Shown here piece by piece: positions 28,875 through 39,743 of a DNA stretch of 64,000 nucleotides. This DNA is from Nakazawaea peltata (Eukaryota > Ascomycota > Pichiomycetes > Alaninales > Pachysolenaceae), in contig BCGQ01000004.1 in the NCBI GenBank assembly GCA_001599355.1, positions 503,249-567,248 of the forward strand, read 5' to 3'. Below the pieces are notes generated by a model that made no database searches, was not told where the DNA came from, and saw nothing but the letters and a program-made list of their open reading frames with translations. A program made the position numbers and the translations under genes. Within the stretch, counting starts at the first letter, position 1, and every line of letters starts with the position of its first letter.

Positions 28875-31286
28875 CTAAGCACTACTCTCATCCTCCTCAA
28901 ACGTATCCAATATAAAATCACAACATTCCTCAAATCTCTCATCAACAATATTAAATAACCCATCTGTATCAGCCCTCAATACACGACCAAACTTCTTTCT
29001 AGGTCTCTTACCTCCATTATATCCACTCAGATTATTCCCCAGTCCATTAACCTCTCCGTTCTCCAGAGTATTCAGCGACACAGAAATAGCTTGGACCAGA
29101 TTAGGGTGTAACCCAACCCCTGCATCGACATCCGGATGATTAATATACTCGTAATCCTCCTCATCAAAGTCACTATTAGTCAATCCCCAACATTCGTGTT
29201 TCTTAGAAGTAAATACTAAACTATTACGGTAGAACCAATCACTGATAGACTCGTCGATCAGCGATACAATAGGACGTAATTGAGTAGTCTTTGGAACGAA
29301 ATTGATACTCAGTTTAACCAAACTCTTGACTTCACGGTGACCCAAAAGATGAATAACTCCATTATACAGTTCCCCAAATCCGACAATTGCCAAACGAGAT
29401 ACTTTGAAATATTGAATGTAGTTATCCCAAAGGGCAAGTAAAATATCTTGAGCCAGAGTGATATTATTATAATGGAGATCGTCTTCTCCACTAAGTGTAA
29501 GTGGGACATTGATATCTATGACACCATACTTCTGTTGAATAGCCCATCTTATCAATTTGACCGAAGGATCTAACACCATGGCATTCAGAGAATCTAAGAC
29601 TCCAGTTAATGGGTCACGTTGAGCCCAGACTTCCAGAGGATCATGGATTGAAAGTACAATAGTATCACTATCATAGATTTGAGGAGACAGCATGACTTGA
29701 TCCTTCAATGAGTCAGAGACCCCATTCTCCGATACTGCTCCAGTATGAGACACTCCAACTACAGGCAATGTGACAAAATGATACTTGGAGAATAACTTTT
29801 GCAGTTGCAGAGACCTGATAGTGTCTTGTAATCTTGTTTCTACTGGGGTCTCATCAAGGTACAGTTTAGGAACCAGAGTACCCAAATAACCTGGTTTCAA
29901 CAGTCTCCAATATCTAGATTGAATTCTAATGACCTCATCGATGGTCTCTACAGCTACACTTTTAGGTAATTTCTTCCATAATTCTTCAGGTGGTTCACCA
30001 ACGAGTACTTTCAGGACCAGTAAGGCCGATTTCAGAATCGAATCCAAGTTATAACCACCTTCCATTACGGCACATAACTTTCCCTTTGCCAAAGATTTCA
30101 AAAGATAAGTCATCTGAGAATATCCAGCTGGAGAAACATGACATCCACCAATGACATCACCATCAGCAGCATCAAAACCGGCACTAATAATGACCAAATC
30201 GGGATTGAATTCTTGACAAACAGGTAAAATCACCTTATGGAACAGATAAATGTAATCACCATCCTCCATTCCAGGCAGAGGCCATGGAATATTGATATTA
30301 TATCCTTCACCTTTACCTTCACCCACCTTATGAGGACCTCCCAGCTCTGTACCAGGGTAATATTTACCCAACTCATAACGATGTAACGAGATATACAAGA
30401 CACGTGGATCATCGTAGAACAGTTTTTGAGTTCCATTTCCATGGTGAATATCCCAATCGATAATGACAATTCTTCTACAACTATCTGGATAATTCTTAAG
30501 AATATTCTTCAGAGCCACGGCCACATTGGAGAAAAGACAGAACCCACCAGGTAAATCAGGCTCCAGATGGTGTCCTGGTGGTCTAATAACGGCAAATCCA
30601 TTCTTAACTTTACCTTCTACCACGGCTTTACAAATCTCAATGGCTCCTCCACATGACAATTTAGCACTAAGATAAGAATCATGATTGAAATAGATGGAAT
30701 CACCTTTCTCGGTCAGCTCCATCAACTGTTCCTTGGTCATCGTCTCTGTCTCAGCAATGTACTTCAACTGCTCCTCGGAATGCACCAACAAGATCTCTTC
30801 CAGTGTCAGCTCCCTAACTGGAATCTTCAACATGAGGTCTCCGATCTCCAGACGACCAATCAACGAAGGGTCTTGAATCAACCCATTCTCGGCTAAAATT
30901 TTGTACACACGATAAATACGACGTGGGTCTTCTGGATGAGGGTCAATGTACTCGAAATAGCTCGTAAAGATCTTAGCATGGTATCTCATCCGTACATCGT
31001 AACATAAACCTGTCTTTTTGTTAATGTAGGAGACCTTTGGTTCGGTCAGGGGAACAATTACAGCTTTGGGGTCGTCTTCGACTTCGGCTGAGGTTATAGG
31101 AGTGTCTTCCATTTGAATGTCGTTGTCTTGCAAATCTTCAGTCTTCATTTCTTCAGACTTTACTTCAGGCTCCACCTCAGTTTTGGTCTCTTCAGATTTC
31201 ACCACAGAATCTGCCTCTGAAGGCGCTTCCTCTTTCTTGATAGAGGGGACAATTTCAGACGAGATCCCACTTTCTTCTAATGTCAT
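28875..31286 (-). CDS. HDA1: Class II histone deacetylase Hda1
   Basis: 803 residues from the ATG at 31286. An acidic N-terminal extension (1-80) precedes the deacetylase domain (about 105-430): PPGHHLEPDLPGGFC (active-site His pair), IIDWDIHHGNGTQ (zinc Asp/His), ISAGFDAADGD (zinc Asp) and VMEGGYNL. The Arb2-like C-terminal domain follows (about 520-740). It is the catalytic subunit of the Hda1-Hda2-Hda3 complex, which deacetylates H2B and H3 tails for repression. Three CTG codons (30012, 30018, 30033) fall in SIxKSALxVxKVLVGEPP, where Ala is expected. Convergent with ARK1 and divergent from RCM1, exactly as in S. cerevisiae. Confidence 0.93.
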   Translation of the reverse strand: MTLEESGISSEIVPSIKKEEAPSEADSVVKSEETKTEVEPEVKSEEMKTEDLQDNDIQMEDTPITSAEVEDDPKAVIVPLTEPKVSYINKKTGLCYDVRMRYHAKIFTSYFEYIDPHPEDPRRIYRVYKILAENGLIQDPSLIGRLEIGDLMLKIPVRELTLEEILLVHSEEQLKYIAETETMTKEQLMELTEKGDSIYFNHDSYLSAKLSCGGAIEICKAVVEGKVKNGFAVIRPPGHHLEPDLPGGFCLFSNVAVALKNILKNYPDSCRRIVIIDWDIHHGNGTQKLFYDDPRVLYISLHRYELGKYYPGTELGGPHKVGEGKGEGYNINIPWPLPGMEDGDYIYLFHKVILPVCQEFNPDLVIISAGFDAADGDVIGGCHVSPAGYSQMTYLLKSLAKGKLCAVMEGGYNLDSILKSALLVLKVLVGEPPEELWKKLPKSVAVETIDEVIRIQSRYWRLLKPGYLGTLVPKLYLDETPVETRLQDTIRSLQLQKLFSKYHFVTLPVVGVSHTGAVSENGVSDSLKDQVMLSPQIYDSDTIVLSIHDPLEVWAQRDPLTGVLDSLNAMVLDPSVKLIRWAIQQKYGVIDINVPLTLSGEDDLHYNNITLAQDILLALWDNYIQYFKVSRLAIVGFGELYNGVIHLLGHREVKSLVKLSINFVPKTTQLRPIVSLIDESISDWFYRNSLVFTSKKHECWGLTNSDFDEEDYEYINHPDVDAGVGLHPNLVQAISVSLNTLENGEVNGLGNNLSGYNGGKRPRKKFGRVLRADTDGLFNIVDERFEECCDFILDTFEEDESSA

Positions 31287-31620
31287 GACCACACTTAATC
31301 CGTTTCACTTCTTAAAAGTCGATTTTAGATCCAATTCAACCAACACCTCTACCTCTGTTCTGTAACTAAAGTTAAACAAATTTCGAGGAAAAGAGGCAGG
31401 TGAAGTTTGTCAGATTGGTCGTGTATAGAAGTCTAATCACCCAATGAGGAAATTACATAAGGTCGTGTACACAATATCAGGTCTCCAGATCCGGAATTTG
31501 GTTGAAGAATTTCCTGTCAATTTCCTTAGCATTTTATCAATTCCCGAGGCTCGAAAATTTTTCAGGCGATGAGATGAGACGGCGGTTAAGAGTGGAGAGT
31601 CAATTGGAATCGAGGTCGCG
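31287..31620. promoter_or_regulatory. Divergent HDA1/RCM1 promoter with composite motif cluster
   Basis: 334 bp. GGTCGTGTATA (31417-31427), an ECB/Mcm1-like CCCAATGAGGAAA (31440-31452) and GGTCGTGTACA (31461-31471) form a compact cluster. Closer to RCM1, an RRPE-like GAAAATTTTTC (31553-31563) and a PAC-like GCGATGAG (31566-31573) lie about 50-65 bp before the ATG; in S. cerevisiae this pair marks ribosome-biogenesis genes. Confidence 0.6.
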
Positions 31621-33099
31621 ATGTTATATAAAGAAAGTGCTCAGTTCATTAAGGAAGGTAATGGTCTTAAGACCACGAAAGCTCTTCAAAATAGAATTTT
31701 CGACCTTCATAGACAGAAAAAGATCTGGAGTAACCCTAAACAGATCTTTGCATTGGTAGTAACGCTGTTGAAGTATAGGAAATATATTGATGAGGTGGTG
31801 AAGAAGTCTAAGATCTTGAAAGATGAGAAATCTGTGAAGAAAGGGTTGACCAAGGAAATTGTGACCTTAATGTGTTATGATTTGCTTTTCTCCAGAAGTG
31901 GTAGAATTCAATGTGGGAAACACCCCTTGAAAGACGAGTTTTTAAAGCATAAGACTCGATTACAAGCCGAGATGACAAAGTTGAAGTTACGTTATAAAGT
32001 TACTAAAGCGGCAGATTTACTTTTGAATTCTCAGGATGGTGAAGAAAATAATGAGTTGGAGGCAGACGAGACCCCAGTAAGGTGGTTCCGCTCTAATATG
32101 ATCAAGGTGAAATCAGACGAAGAATTGTTAAAAGAGCTCAATTTGGAATTTGTAGATTCCTGGGAAAACATTCAATTGGGTCAAATATATAAAGATGAGT
32201 TCATTCCTCATTTATATGGGGTTCATCCAAGACAGAAAATCACCAACTCTGACCTGTATAAGAAGGGGAAATTAATTATTCAAGATAGAGCCTCTTGTTT
32301 CCCTGCCCATATCCTTCAGCCAATACCTGGTAAAGATAAAGTCATTGATGCATGTGCTGCTCCAGGTAATAAGACCACACATTTGGCCAGTGTGTTACGT
32401 AATTCTCCTAAATCTGTAATTCTGTTTGAGAAGGATCATAGAAGATCCAAAATCTTGAAGATGATGTGTGATAAAGCCGGAGGTTTGAAATGTATTTCGA
32501 TTCAGCATGGAGATTTCACTAAAACGAACCCTGAAGATTACCCGGATATCACAGGTCTTCTTCTTGATCCTTCTTGTTCTGGAAGTGGTATCTTTGGTAG
32601 AGCTGTTTATGATCAAGAAGCTGAGGAAGAACAGAAATCTCATTCTGATCTGAATAGGTTGATCAAATTATCAAGTTTCCAGTACACAATTGTCAAGCAT
32701 CTGCTCATGTTCCCTAATGCCCGTAAATTGGTATATTCAACCTGTTCTATTCATGCTGAAGAGAATGAACGTGTAGTAATTGATTTACTCAGAGATCCAG
32801 ATGTACAAAAGGCTGGCTGGAGACTTTCGTCTCGTGATAAAGTCATTCCATCTTGGCCAAGACGTGGATTTAGAGAAGAATTTGAGGATTTCGATAATGG
32901 TGATGATTTGGCTGATTCTTTGATCAGAAGTTTACCTAAAACCGATGGAGGAATTGGGTTCTTTGCTCTGTGTTTTGAGAGAGATACAGAGGGATCGGAA
33001 GAAGAAATACTGAGCTCCAGTAAACCTTCTGAAGATCCTTCTGAAGATTCTACTGATGAGTCTGCCGATGAAGCAGAATGGACAGGTTTCGACGACTAA
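31621..33099 (+). CDS. RCM1: 25S rRNA m5C methyltransferase Rcm1 (NSUN5 family)
   Basis: 492 residues. The NOL1/NOP2/Sun fold has a SAM motif DACAAPGNKTTHLA (about 241), LLLDPSCSGSG (first Cys, about 311) and LVYSTCSIHAEEN (second Cys, about 370). The N-terminus MLYKESAQFIKEG is typical of NSUN5/Rcm1, and the C-terminus is a disordered acidic tail. Rcm1 (YNL022C) methylates C2278 of 25S rRNA in the nucleolus. The RRPE/PAC promoter fits this role. Divergent from HDA1, as in S. cerevisiae; its stop is 25 bp from that of LYS12. Confidence 0.92.
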   Translation: MLYKESAQFIKEGNGLKTTKALQNRIFDLHRQKKIWSNPKQIFALVVTLLKYRKYIDEVVKKSKILKDEKSVKKGLTKEIVTLMCYDLLFSRSGRIQCGKHPLKDEFLKHKTRLQAEMTKLKLRYKVTKAADLLLNSQDGEENNELEADETPVRWFRSNMIKVKSDEELLKELNLEFVDSWENIQLGQIYKDEFIPHLYGVHPRQKITNSDLYKKGKLIIQDRASCFPAHILQPIPGKDKVIDACAAPGNKTTHLASVLRNSPKSVILFEKDHRRSKILKMMCDKAGGLKCISIQHGDFTKTNPEDYPDITGLLLDPSCSGSGIFGRAVYDQEAEEEQKSHSDLNRLIKLSSFQYTIVKHLLMFPNARKLVYSTCSIHAEENERVVIDLLRDPDVQKAGWRLSSRDKVIPSWPRRGFREEFEDFDNGDDLADSLIRSLPKTDGGIGFFALCFERDTEGSEEEILSSSKPSEDPSEDSTDESADEAEWTGFDD

Positions 33100-33124
33100 T
33101 AACTTGAAGCATTTATTTCTATAC

Positions 33125-34255
<1,131 letters not shown>

Positions 34256-34496
34256 CTATGAATATCTTTATAGAATCACCTTGTTCAAATCATCTTTATT
34301 TTAAAATGGGTGAAAAATTCCAACCTTTTCCCTCATGCAGCTTAGGAAGATTTGGGCCGGTTTAGGGCCGGAAACGGAAGTTGATAAATTGCTCATTATG
34401 GGAGGTTAGGGGGGTTGGGGGTTGGGGGGTTAGATCATATTTAAACGTTTTATTAATATACAAGGGAGATGACTATTAACGTAGATGATCTGTAGA

Positions 34497-36020
34497 TCAA
34501 CTCTTCCGGGCAATCTTCGATTTTTGACGGATTTGTTCTCCGAAGAAAAATAATACATACACTAATACCACAATACCTAAAGAGATGAAACCTAAGATTG
34601 CAACGGCCCATGTAGTTGATAAATTCTCAAACATGGCAACACCGGCATGAGCTAAAGCTGCGGCAATAGTGAAGGATGGGATGGAGAACGCAGCAATGGC
34701 AGATCCTGCAGTGTTAGGGTATGAATCAGTGATATAATTCAACATGGCTAACCATAATAATGGATCAGCAAATCCTAAGACGGCTCCTGCTACTACACAT
34801 GACCACCAGTTAACTGAACCATCGGAGGTGAAAGCAAACCAGAATAAAGAAACTGGGAAGAGCCATACCAGAACAAGTGAGGTTAAAAATCTATATTCAG
34901 GCTTAGCTTCTCCACCTTTCTTTTGAGTATAACGTCTGTAAACCCAAGTTTGAACTGGAATGAAACAGAACATGATACTGACACCAACAACGAAGGTTAA
35001 ATAGGTCAAATCAGCTCCAATGTATGACATGCCGTTGTTGTAAACGAAGACATCAAAGACACCATCTAAATATAAGAACAATAATCCGTAAGCGAAACCA
35101 TTGTATAATCCCAAGAAAATGACAATTGGTTCTGTGAACATGATCTTGAAAGCCATTACAACGACAAATCTCAATTCACTCAAGACATCGATTTTGTAGT
35201 GAGCAATTTCTTGAACTTCGTTATTCAATTCTAATTCTTTCTTGGTAGCATTTGTGATGACGACTCTTGGCAAAGTCTCAGGAACAAAGCACATCACAAT
35301 TGCAAAGAATCCAGCAATGATGATGTTAAGATAGAAAATCCAACTGAAACCCATGTTTGGATTATCACCAATCCACTCACCAACGGCAGAGCCAATAGAT
35401 GGACCAGTATAAGCACTTACAACAAAAAGACCCATAGCTTGTGGAGCGGTGTCACTGTCAACAAACAAATCACTCACAGTTCCAGCAACATTGGCCAAAG
35501 CAGTAGATCCAGAAATACCAGACAAGAACATGAAAATGGCAAGCATGGCCATATTTTGAGGTAAGGCACATCCAATATTGAAAATAGCATAGAAAACCAT
35601 TGATCCAACATATACCCATTTTCTACCACTGATATCAGACAATGGACCTAAAAACAGTGGTCCAATAGCAGTACCAATAATAAACATAGATTGACCCAAG
35701 GTAGAAACTTGAGCGTCGACATTGAATTCTTCTTGAACCCACCATTCAACACTGACGTAAGAAGTGGTTGTTAAGGTGACAAAGACCTGTAAAAGACTGT
35801 AAATAATAACAATAGCATATTTCTTCCAAATACTCCAATGGTAAGGATGGTGCACGTTATCAGTTCTAATATCTAATAATTTATCCAAGACATCATTTGC
35901 CTGAACATTGGCCTCAAGTTCCTCATTGGATAAATTCAGAGCCAAAGGCAATTTGACCTCTGAGCTCTCTTGTGGCTTTACAGAAGCGTCACTGATATTT
36001 GTACTTAATTCAGAAGACAT
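34497..36020 (-). CDS. MFS transporter, DHA1 drug/polyamine antiporter type
   Basis: 507 residues with about 12 membrane segments after an 80-residue cytoplasmic N-terminus. Motif A appears as GPLSDISGRKW after the second helix. The segment LQVFVTLTTTSYVSVEWW and the later VSAYTGPSIGSAVGEW (motif C region) fit fungal DHA1 H+ antiporters related to the Tpo and Nag3/Nag4 groups. Expected at the plasma membrane, exporting drugs or polyamines. Substrate cannot be told from sequence. It is not part of the conserved block in S. cerevisiae and looks like an insertion between LYS12 and the later genes. Confidence 0.8.
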   Translation of the reverse strand: MSSELSTNISDASVKPQESSEVKLPLALNLSNEELEANVQANDVLDKLLDIRTDNVHHPYHWSIWKKYAIVIIYSLLQVFVTLTTTSYVSVEWWVQEEFNVDAQVSTLGQSMFIIGTAIGPLFLGPLSDISGRKWVYVGSMVFYAIFNIGCALPQNMAMLAIFMFLSGISGSTALANVAGTVSDLFVDSDTAPQAMGLFVVSAYTGPSIGSAVGEWIGDNPNMGFSWIFYLNIIIAGFFAIVMCFVPETLPRVVITNATKKELELNNEVQEIAHYKIDVLSELRFVVVMAFKIMFTEPIVIFLGLYNGFAYGLLFLYLDGVFDVFVYNNGMSYIGADLTYLTFVVGVSIMFCFIPVQTWVYRRYTQKKGGEAKPEYRFLTSLVLVWLFPVSLFWFAFTSDGSVNWWSCVVAGAVLGFADPLLWLAMLNYITDSYPNTAGSAIAAFSIPSFTIAAALAHAGVAMFENLSTTWAVAILGFISLGIVVLVYVLFFFGEQIRQKSKIARKS

Positions 36021-36697
36021 GAGTTCGAATGGAGACTCAAAAAACTCATCTCATCGCCCCAAATCTCATCTTATATATAATGGTGATGGAGCTCATCACC
36101 GACCTAATTAAATTAATTTAAATTTTGACTCTGTTCTATTCTGTCACTCATAAGACGCCCGCGGCATCACCCATTCATCTCATCTCGCGTTCAATATCCT
36201 TCGGCGTCCCTTCTCATGCCCCCTTCATCGACCGTTATGCACTATGAAAAAGAAACGACAAAGCTTATTTTTTGCCTCGAGGGCCCCTCAGCGTTAGGCA
36301 TTACGAAAAGAGGAAGTATTCCCGATTGGGGAAAATAGAGAAGAAGGATTTTGACTCTGTTCGAGGGCCGCGGATTCACCGAGGGGGTCTAGTCATATTG
36401 ACTAACGAAAGGGGGTTAGTATGAAGACAATCAGATGACGAGTGATCTGTTGGAATATCTGCATTGAGAACTAAGTATCGTAAATCCCGATGCATCTCGT
36501 GAACCTCAACGGTTCTCAAAGAAGAAATCTGCATGAGATGGTTGACTATTCTTTTTCCTCTCGATAAGCTTCCGATGAAAATACTTTCGATAACGATGAG
36601 ATCTCGCATTGTTGGAAGCGAAATTTTCCGATGGAAAATTCAGATATAAGATGGCGATGCCGGGGAAGAATATCGACGGAGCATAGAGGGTATAGAG
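36021..36697. promoter_or_regulatory. Divergent promoter region, MFS transporter / MTHFSD-like gene
   Basis: 677 bp. CTCATCTCATCGCCCC near 36047-36062 is a PAC-like double. A GTTAGTA at 36412-36418 resembles an intron branch on the minus strand but has no convincing donor. Short overlapping minus-strand frames (36376-36843) run into the MTHFSD-like gene and look like shadows. No RNA gene recognised. Confidence 0.4.
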
Positions 36698-37456
36698 ATG
36701 ATGGCGGAACTGAAATCTGACGTTAGAAACGAAGTGTGGGCTGAGTTGATCAAAGTTGCAAGACCAGACTCGAAATTCCATTTCAACTTTGCCGAGTTTA
36801 TTGCTGATTTCGAGGGCTCTTCTAAGCTGACCGATTTAATCACTCAACATAAATATTATAAAGAGTCGAAGTGTATATTCATCACTCCAGATAATTGTCT
36901 TGAAGAGTTGAGATATAGAGCTTTGAATGATGGGAAGATCGTACTAATGACCACTTATGGGATTTACAGAGGATTCTGGAGATTGACTCCAGAAGATATC
37001 CCCCCTCATAGAAGAGAATATGCTTCGACTCTTGATGGGATGGAAAAGTTGGCTAAACATGTCACTTTAAGACAATTGAAGAGTGAAGGAATCAAGATCG
37101 ACTATATGGTAACCGGAACAGGGGCTATTAACTACAAGGGGGTCAGATTTGGTAAAGGTCATGGTTATTTTGATTTAGAATGGGCCATGTTATACTCAAT
37201 TGGAGCTATCGACTTGAACACCCACACAGCTGCCGTAGTCCATGATTGTCAATTATTGGATCAAACTTTGACTCCTGAGATTTTCGACACTGTCTGTGAT
37301 GTTGTTGTCACCAACACAAAGGTAATTGAAGTTGAGGAATTCGATGCCCAAAAACCTTCTTGTGGAATTGTATGGGATTTACTTGCCCCAAATATGCTCC
37401 AAGATATTCCTCCACTTAGAGAACTTAAGGAGATGACCGAAAGTGGGGAGTTATGA
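36698..37456 (+). CDS. 5-formyltetrahydrofolate cyclo-ligase-family protein (MTHFSD-like)
   Basis: 252 residues. The fold of the cyclo-ligase family is visible: an N-terminal helix with KSDVRNEVWAELI, a middle LMTTYGIYRGFWRL, then VTGTGAINYKGVRFGKGHGY (about 139-158, the family glycine and acidic loop), and TAAVVHDCQLLD. The short length without an RNA-binding tail and the KGVRFGKGHGYFDLEW version resemble MTHFSD and its bacterial/fungal relatives rather than classical Fau1. True cyclo-ligase activity is not assured. Two adjacent ATGs (36698, 36701) make the start uncertain by one codon. Confidence 0.75.
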   Translation: MMAELKSDVRNEVWAELIKVARPDSKFHFNFAEFIADFEGSSKLTDLITQHKYYKESKCIFITPDNCLEELRYRALNDGKIVLMTTYGIYRGFWRLTPEDIPPHRREYASTLDGMEKLAKHVTLRQLKSEGIKIDYMVTGTGAINYKGVRFGKGHGYFDLEWAMLYSIGAIDLNTHTAAVVHDCQLLDQTLTPEIFDTVCDVVVTNTKVIEVEEFDAQKPSCGIVWDLLAPNMLQDIPPLRELKEMTESGEL

Positions 37457-37684
37457 AAGACACTTATATAGACTAGAATCGATGTTATTACTGTTCTCAT
37501 CATAAATGTAGTCATCTCATCCCCACTCACTAAACCTCTGTATAAACCCCTATAATCCCCTATATAACCTAATTGGGTAATTGGGTACTCTTGCACGACT
37601 TTTTCCATCAGCGCAATTCATTGAGGAGAAGAATCAAATTGAAGGGTCTTATCGGTAATAGAGAGACAAGAGTAAGGGGTGAAG
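37457..37684. promoter_or_regulatory. Promoter with Mcm1-like site and GTCGTG-type motif
   Basis: 228 bp. CCTAATTGGG (37568-37577) and TGCACGACT (37592-37600) lie within 35 bp of each other and about 100 bp before the next ATG, repeating the pairing seen at 31.4 and 44.5 kb. Confidence 0.45.
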
Positions 37685-38377
37685 ATGATTCGGAGGATTC
37701 CAGGTAACTTCGGTCGTCGAGACTGTCTGTTAATACATACATCGAGAGTGTTAAATGTCAAAAGAAAGAATTTCCACGGAGTAGAACCCTTAGAGGTTGC
37801 TGACCAGAAAATAGCAAAGAGCGGGGGTGCCACTGAGTCGGTTTCTACATCGAACCCGTCTCAACTTTCGAGTTTATTGTTAGAGTTAACGAAATCATCA
37901 ACTATTTTGCATACAGGAGCACCAGTACAAGGATACTCAAGGCCTCTGACGAGTGTGGTGTCGAAGAAACCTACAGATATATTTGATAATGATCGCAAGT
38001 TATTCTATGGGTCGTCATTAGAGGGTGCATTTTCCGGATCTTCTGAGTCACTCAGTGGTTCTACGACATCTGGAGTGTCTTCACTGGCTCGTGACTTGAA
38101 AACTATCGACTTGAAAAAGAAGGTGAGTGATGTAATCATAGAGCCTCATTCATCGAGGTCAATTCTTGGTGAGAAGAAGTTCCTGCAAAAAGGACAACGG
38201 ATTCAGCTGTTTACTTCGAATAACAGTGAACAGCTGGTGCGTCAGCTGAAAAGTCAACTGAAACAGCAACTGAGTAAATCCAAACCTCAATACGTCAAGA
38301 AGCTTTCTGACGACTCCGATGGATTAAATGTCGATTTGGACTCTGTTTTGTCCTTCTTAAATAAGAACGTTAGATAA
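37685..38377 (+). CDS. Unidentified protein, probably mitochondrial
   Basis: 230 residues from the ATG at 37685, the first ATG of the open frame. The N-terminus (MIRRIPGNFGRR... through about residue 28) is basic, free of acidic residues apart from one Asp, and presequence-like. A Ser-rich middle (about 45-140) is probably disordered. The C-terminal 70 residues are basic and helical, ending in the FLNKNVR tail. I do not recognise the family. Its promoter carries the GTCGTG-type motif also found before RSM25 and NDUFS3, which mildly supports a mitochondrial role. Confidence 0.6.
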   Translation: MIRRIPGNFGRRDCLLIHTSRVLNVKRKNFHGVEPLEVADQKIAKSGGATESVSTSNPSQLSSLLLELTKSSTILHTGAPVQGYSRPLTSVVSKKPTDIFDNDRKLFYGSSLEGAFSGSSESLSGSTTSGVSSLARDLKTIDLKKKVSDVIIEPHSSRSILGEKKFLQKGQRIQLFTSNNSEQLVRQLKSQLKQQLSKSKPQYVKKLSDDSDGLNVDLDSVLSFLNKNVR

Positions 38378-38615
38378 CCTGAAGAAACTGGTTTTCTTCA
38401 TAATGAACCGTGTCATGATAACTTTTAAAGCAATGTAATTAACCGTCAATCAACATCCACTACGTAGAGTCATATAAAGGTCGTGCAAATTGTACCAACT
38501 TTCTTCCCCACCCTTTTGAATCACCATACACGACCTTTTCGATCCCTAAAAAACAGCACTTTTAAAGTGGAATTGAGATAAAAGTATTGAGGAAGTAATC
38601 AAATCAATCAAGAAG
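38378..38615. promoter_or_regulatory. END3 promoter with inverted GTCGTG motifs
   Basis: 238 bp. GGTCGTGCA (38479-38487) and TACACGACC (38527-38535) face each other about 40 bp apart, 80-140 bp before the END3 ATG. Confidence 0.45.
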
Positions 38616-39743
38616 ATGCCTAAATTAGAGGAGTGGGAAATCAAGAAGTATTGGGAGATCTTCAGTGGATTGAAACCCGAGAATAACAAGTTATCCGGAG
38701 ACAAGGTCAAACAGATCTTGACCAACTCTCAATTGAGCGGGTCGGAATTATTGAAGTTGTGGGATCTTGCCGATATCGACAGTGATGGGAGCTTGGATTT
38801 CGAGGAATTTTGTATTCTGATGAGATTGACTTTTGATAAGGTGAACAATATCTCACTGATTCCAGATCAATTGCCTGATTGGTTGATCCCACTGTCGAAG
38901 CTGCATTTGATCCAGCTGAACCAAGCAGTACAATTGGGGACAAATAACACCGGGAATGGGTTCGAAGATATGGATGAATTGAACGATTCGTTTGATTGGT
39001 ACATTTCTCCAACAGATAAGCTGACCTATGAGAGTATATATCTGCTGTCTAGTGATACTTATGGACGTATAACTTTCCAATCGTTGAGTGAGCTTTACAA
39101 GACGTTACAAAATGTTCCAGAGACAGATATTTCAAGTGCTTGGAACTTGGTCAATCCTAAACAATCGGAAACCATAGATAAAGATCAAGCTTTGGTATAT
39201 TTACACATTTTAAACCAGAGATCGAATGGTAAGAGAGTTCCAAGAGGAGTTCCTCCTTCATTGAGAGCCACTTTCAACAAGGAGACTCCGGATTATAACG
39301 TGAACAGTCACCAACTGGATATCCGTAAACCTACATTGAAATCGAAGCATGCGTTTGCTGATGATTATTTGTCACGTGTTACCGGTACTTCGACTACGAC
39401 CAGAACTAATGGTACTGTAGAGTCAGGGACTGACTTCTCAGCTACCAAAGGTACCGATTGGGAAGAAGTACGGTTACAAAGGGAGTTAAAAGAGTTAGAA
39501 GAGTTGATCAGTAAGAGTGAACAACAAGTTAAACAAAAGGCGGATGAAAAGGGGTTGCTGAAGTATGAATTTGAACAATTGTTACAGTTCAAAGAAAAAG
39601 AATTGCTGAGAAGTAGTCAAAGTGTGGACTTGAAGACTGTTGCTAATGATATTGAGGATATTGAGTTGCAGATTAAGACGTTAGAGAGTTTCTTGAATGA
39701 TAAGAGACTGGAGTTGGGGTCATTGCAACAGCAATTGAGTTAG
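38616..39743 (+). CDS. END3: Endocytic adaptor End3 (EH-domain protein)
   Basis: 375 residues against 349 in S. cerevisiae. The first EH domain (about 8-100) starts IKKYWEIFSGLKPENNKLSG and has a canonical EF-hand, DIDSDGSLDFEEF. A second EH-like domain (about 125-215) follows. The C-terminal 100 residues form coiled coils with the repeats that bind Pan1. It works in the Pan1-Sla1-End3 coat of actin patches in endocytosis. The kinase that regulates this complex, ARK1/PRK1, is encoded nearby. The start MPKLEEWEIKKYW aligns with S. cerevisiae MPKLEQFEIKKYW. Confidence 0.93.
   Translation: MPKLEEWEIKKYWEIFSGLKPENNKLSGDKVKQILTNSQLSGSELLKLWDLADIDSDGSLDFEEFCILMRLTFDKVNNISLIPDQLPDWLIPLSKLHLIQLNQAVQLGTNNTGNGFEDMDELNDSFDWYISPTDKLTYESIYLLSSDTYGRITFQSLSELYKTLQNVPETDISSAWNLVNPKQSETIDKDQALVYLHILNQRSNGKRVPRGVPPSLRATFNKETPDYNVNSHQLDIRKPTLKSKHAFADDYLSRVTGTSTTTRTNGTVESGTDFSATKGTDWEEVRLQRELKELEELISKSEQQVKQKADEKGLLKYEFEQLLQFKEKELLRSSQSVDLKTVANDIEDIELQIKTLESFLNDKRLELGSLQQQLS

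Noticed and set aside
28578-28963. Overlapping minus-strand frames of about 100 codons
   Set aside because: They run through GC-rich tandem repeats and the HDA1 3' end; repetitive composition.
36412-36430. TACTAAC word on the minus strand before the MFS gene
   Set aside because: No GTATGT/GTAAGT donor within reach and no exon giving a sensible protein.
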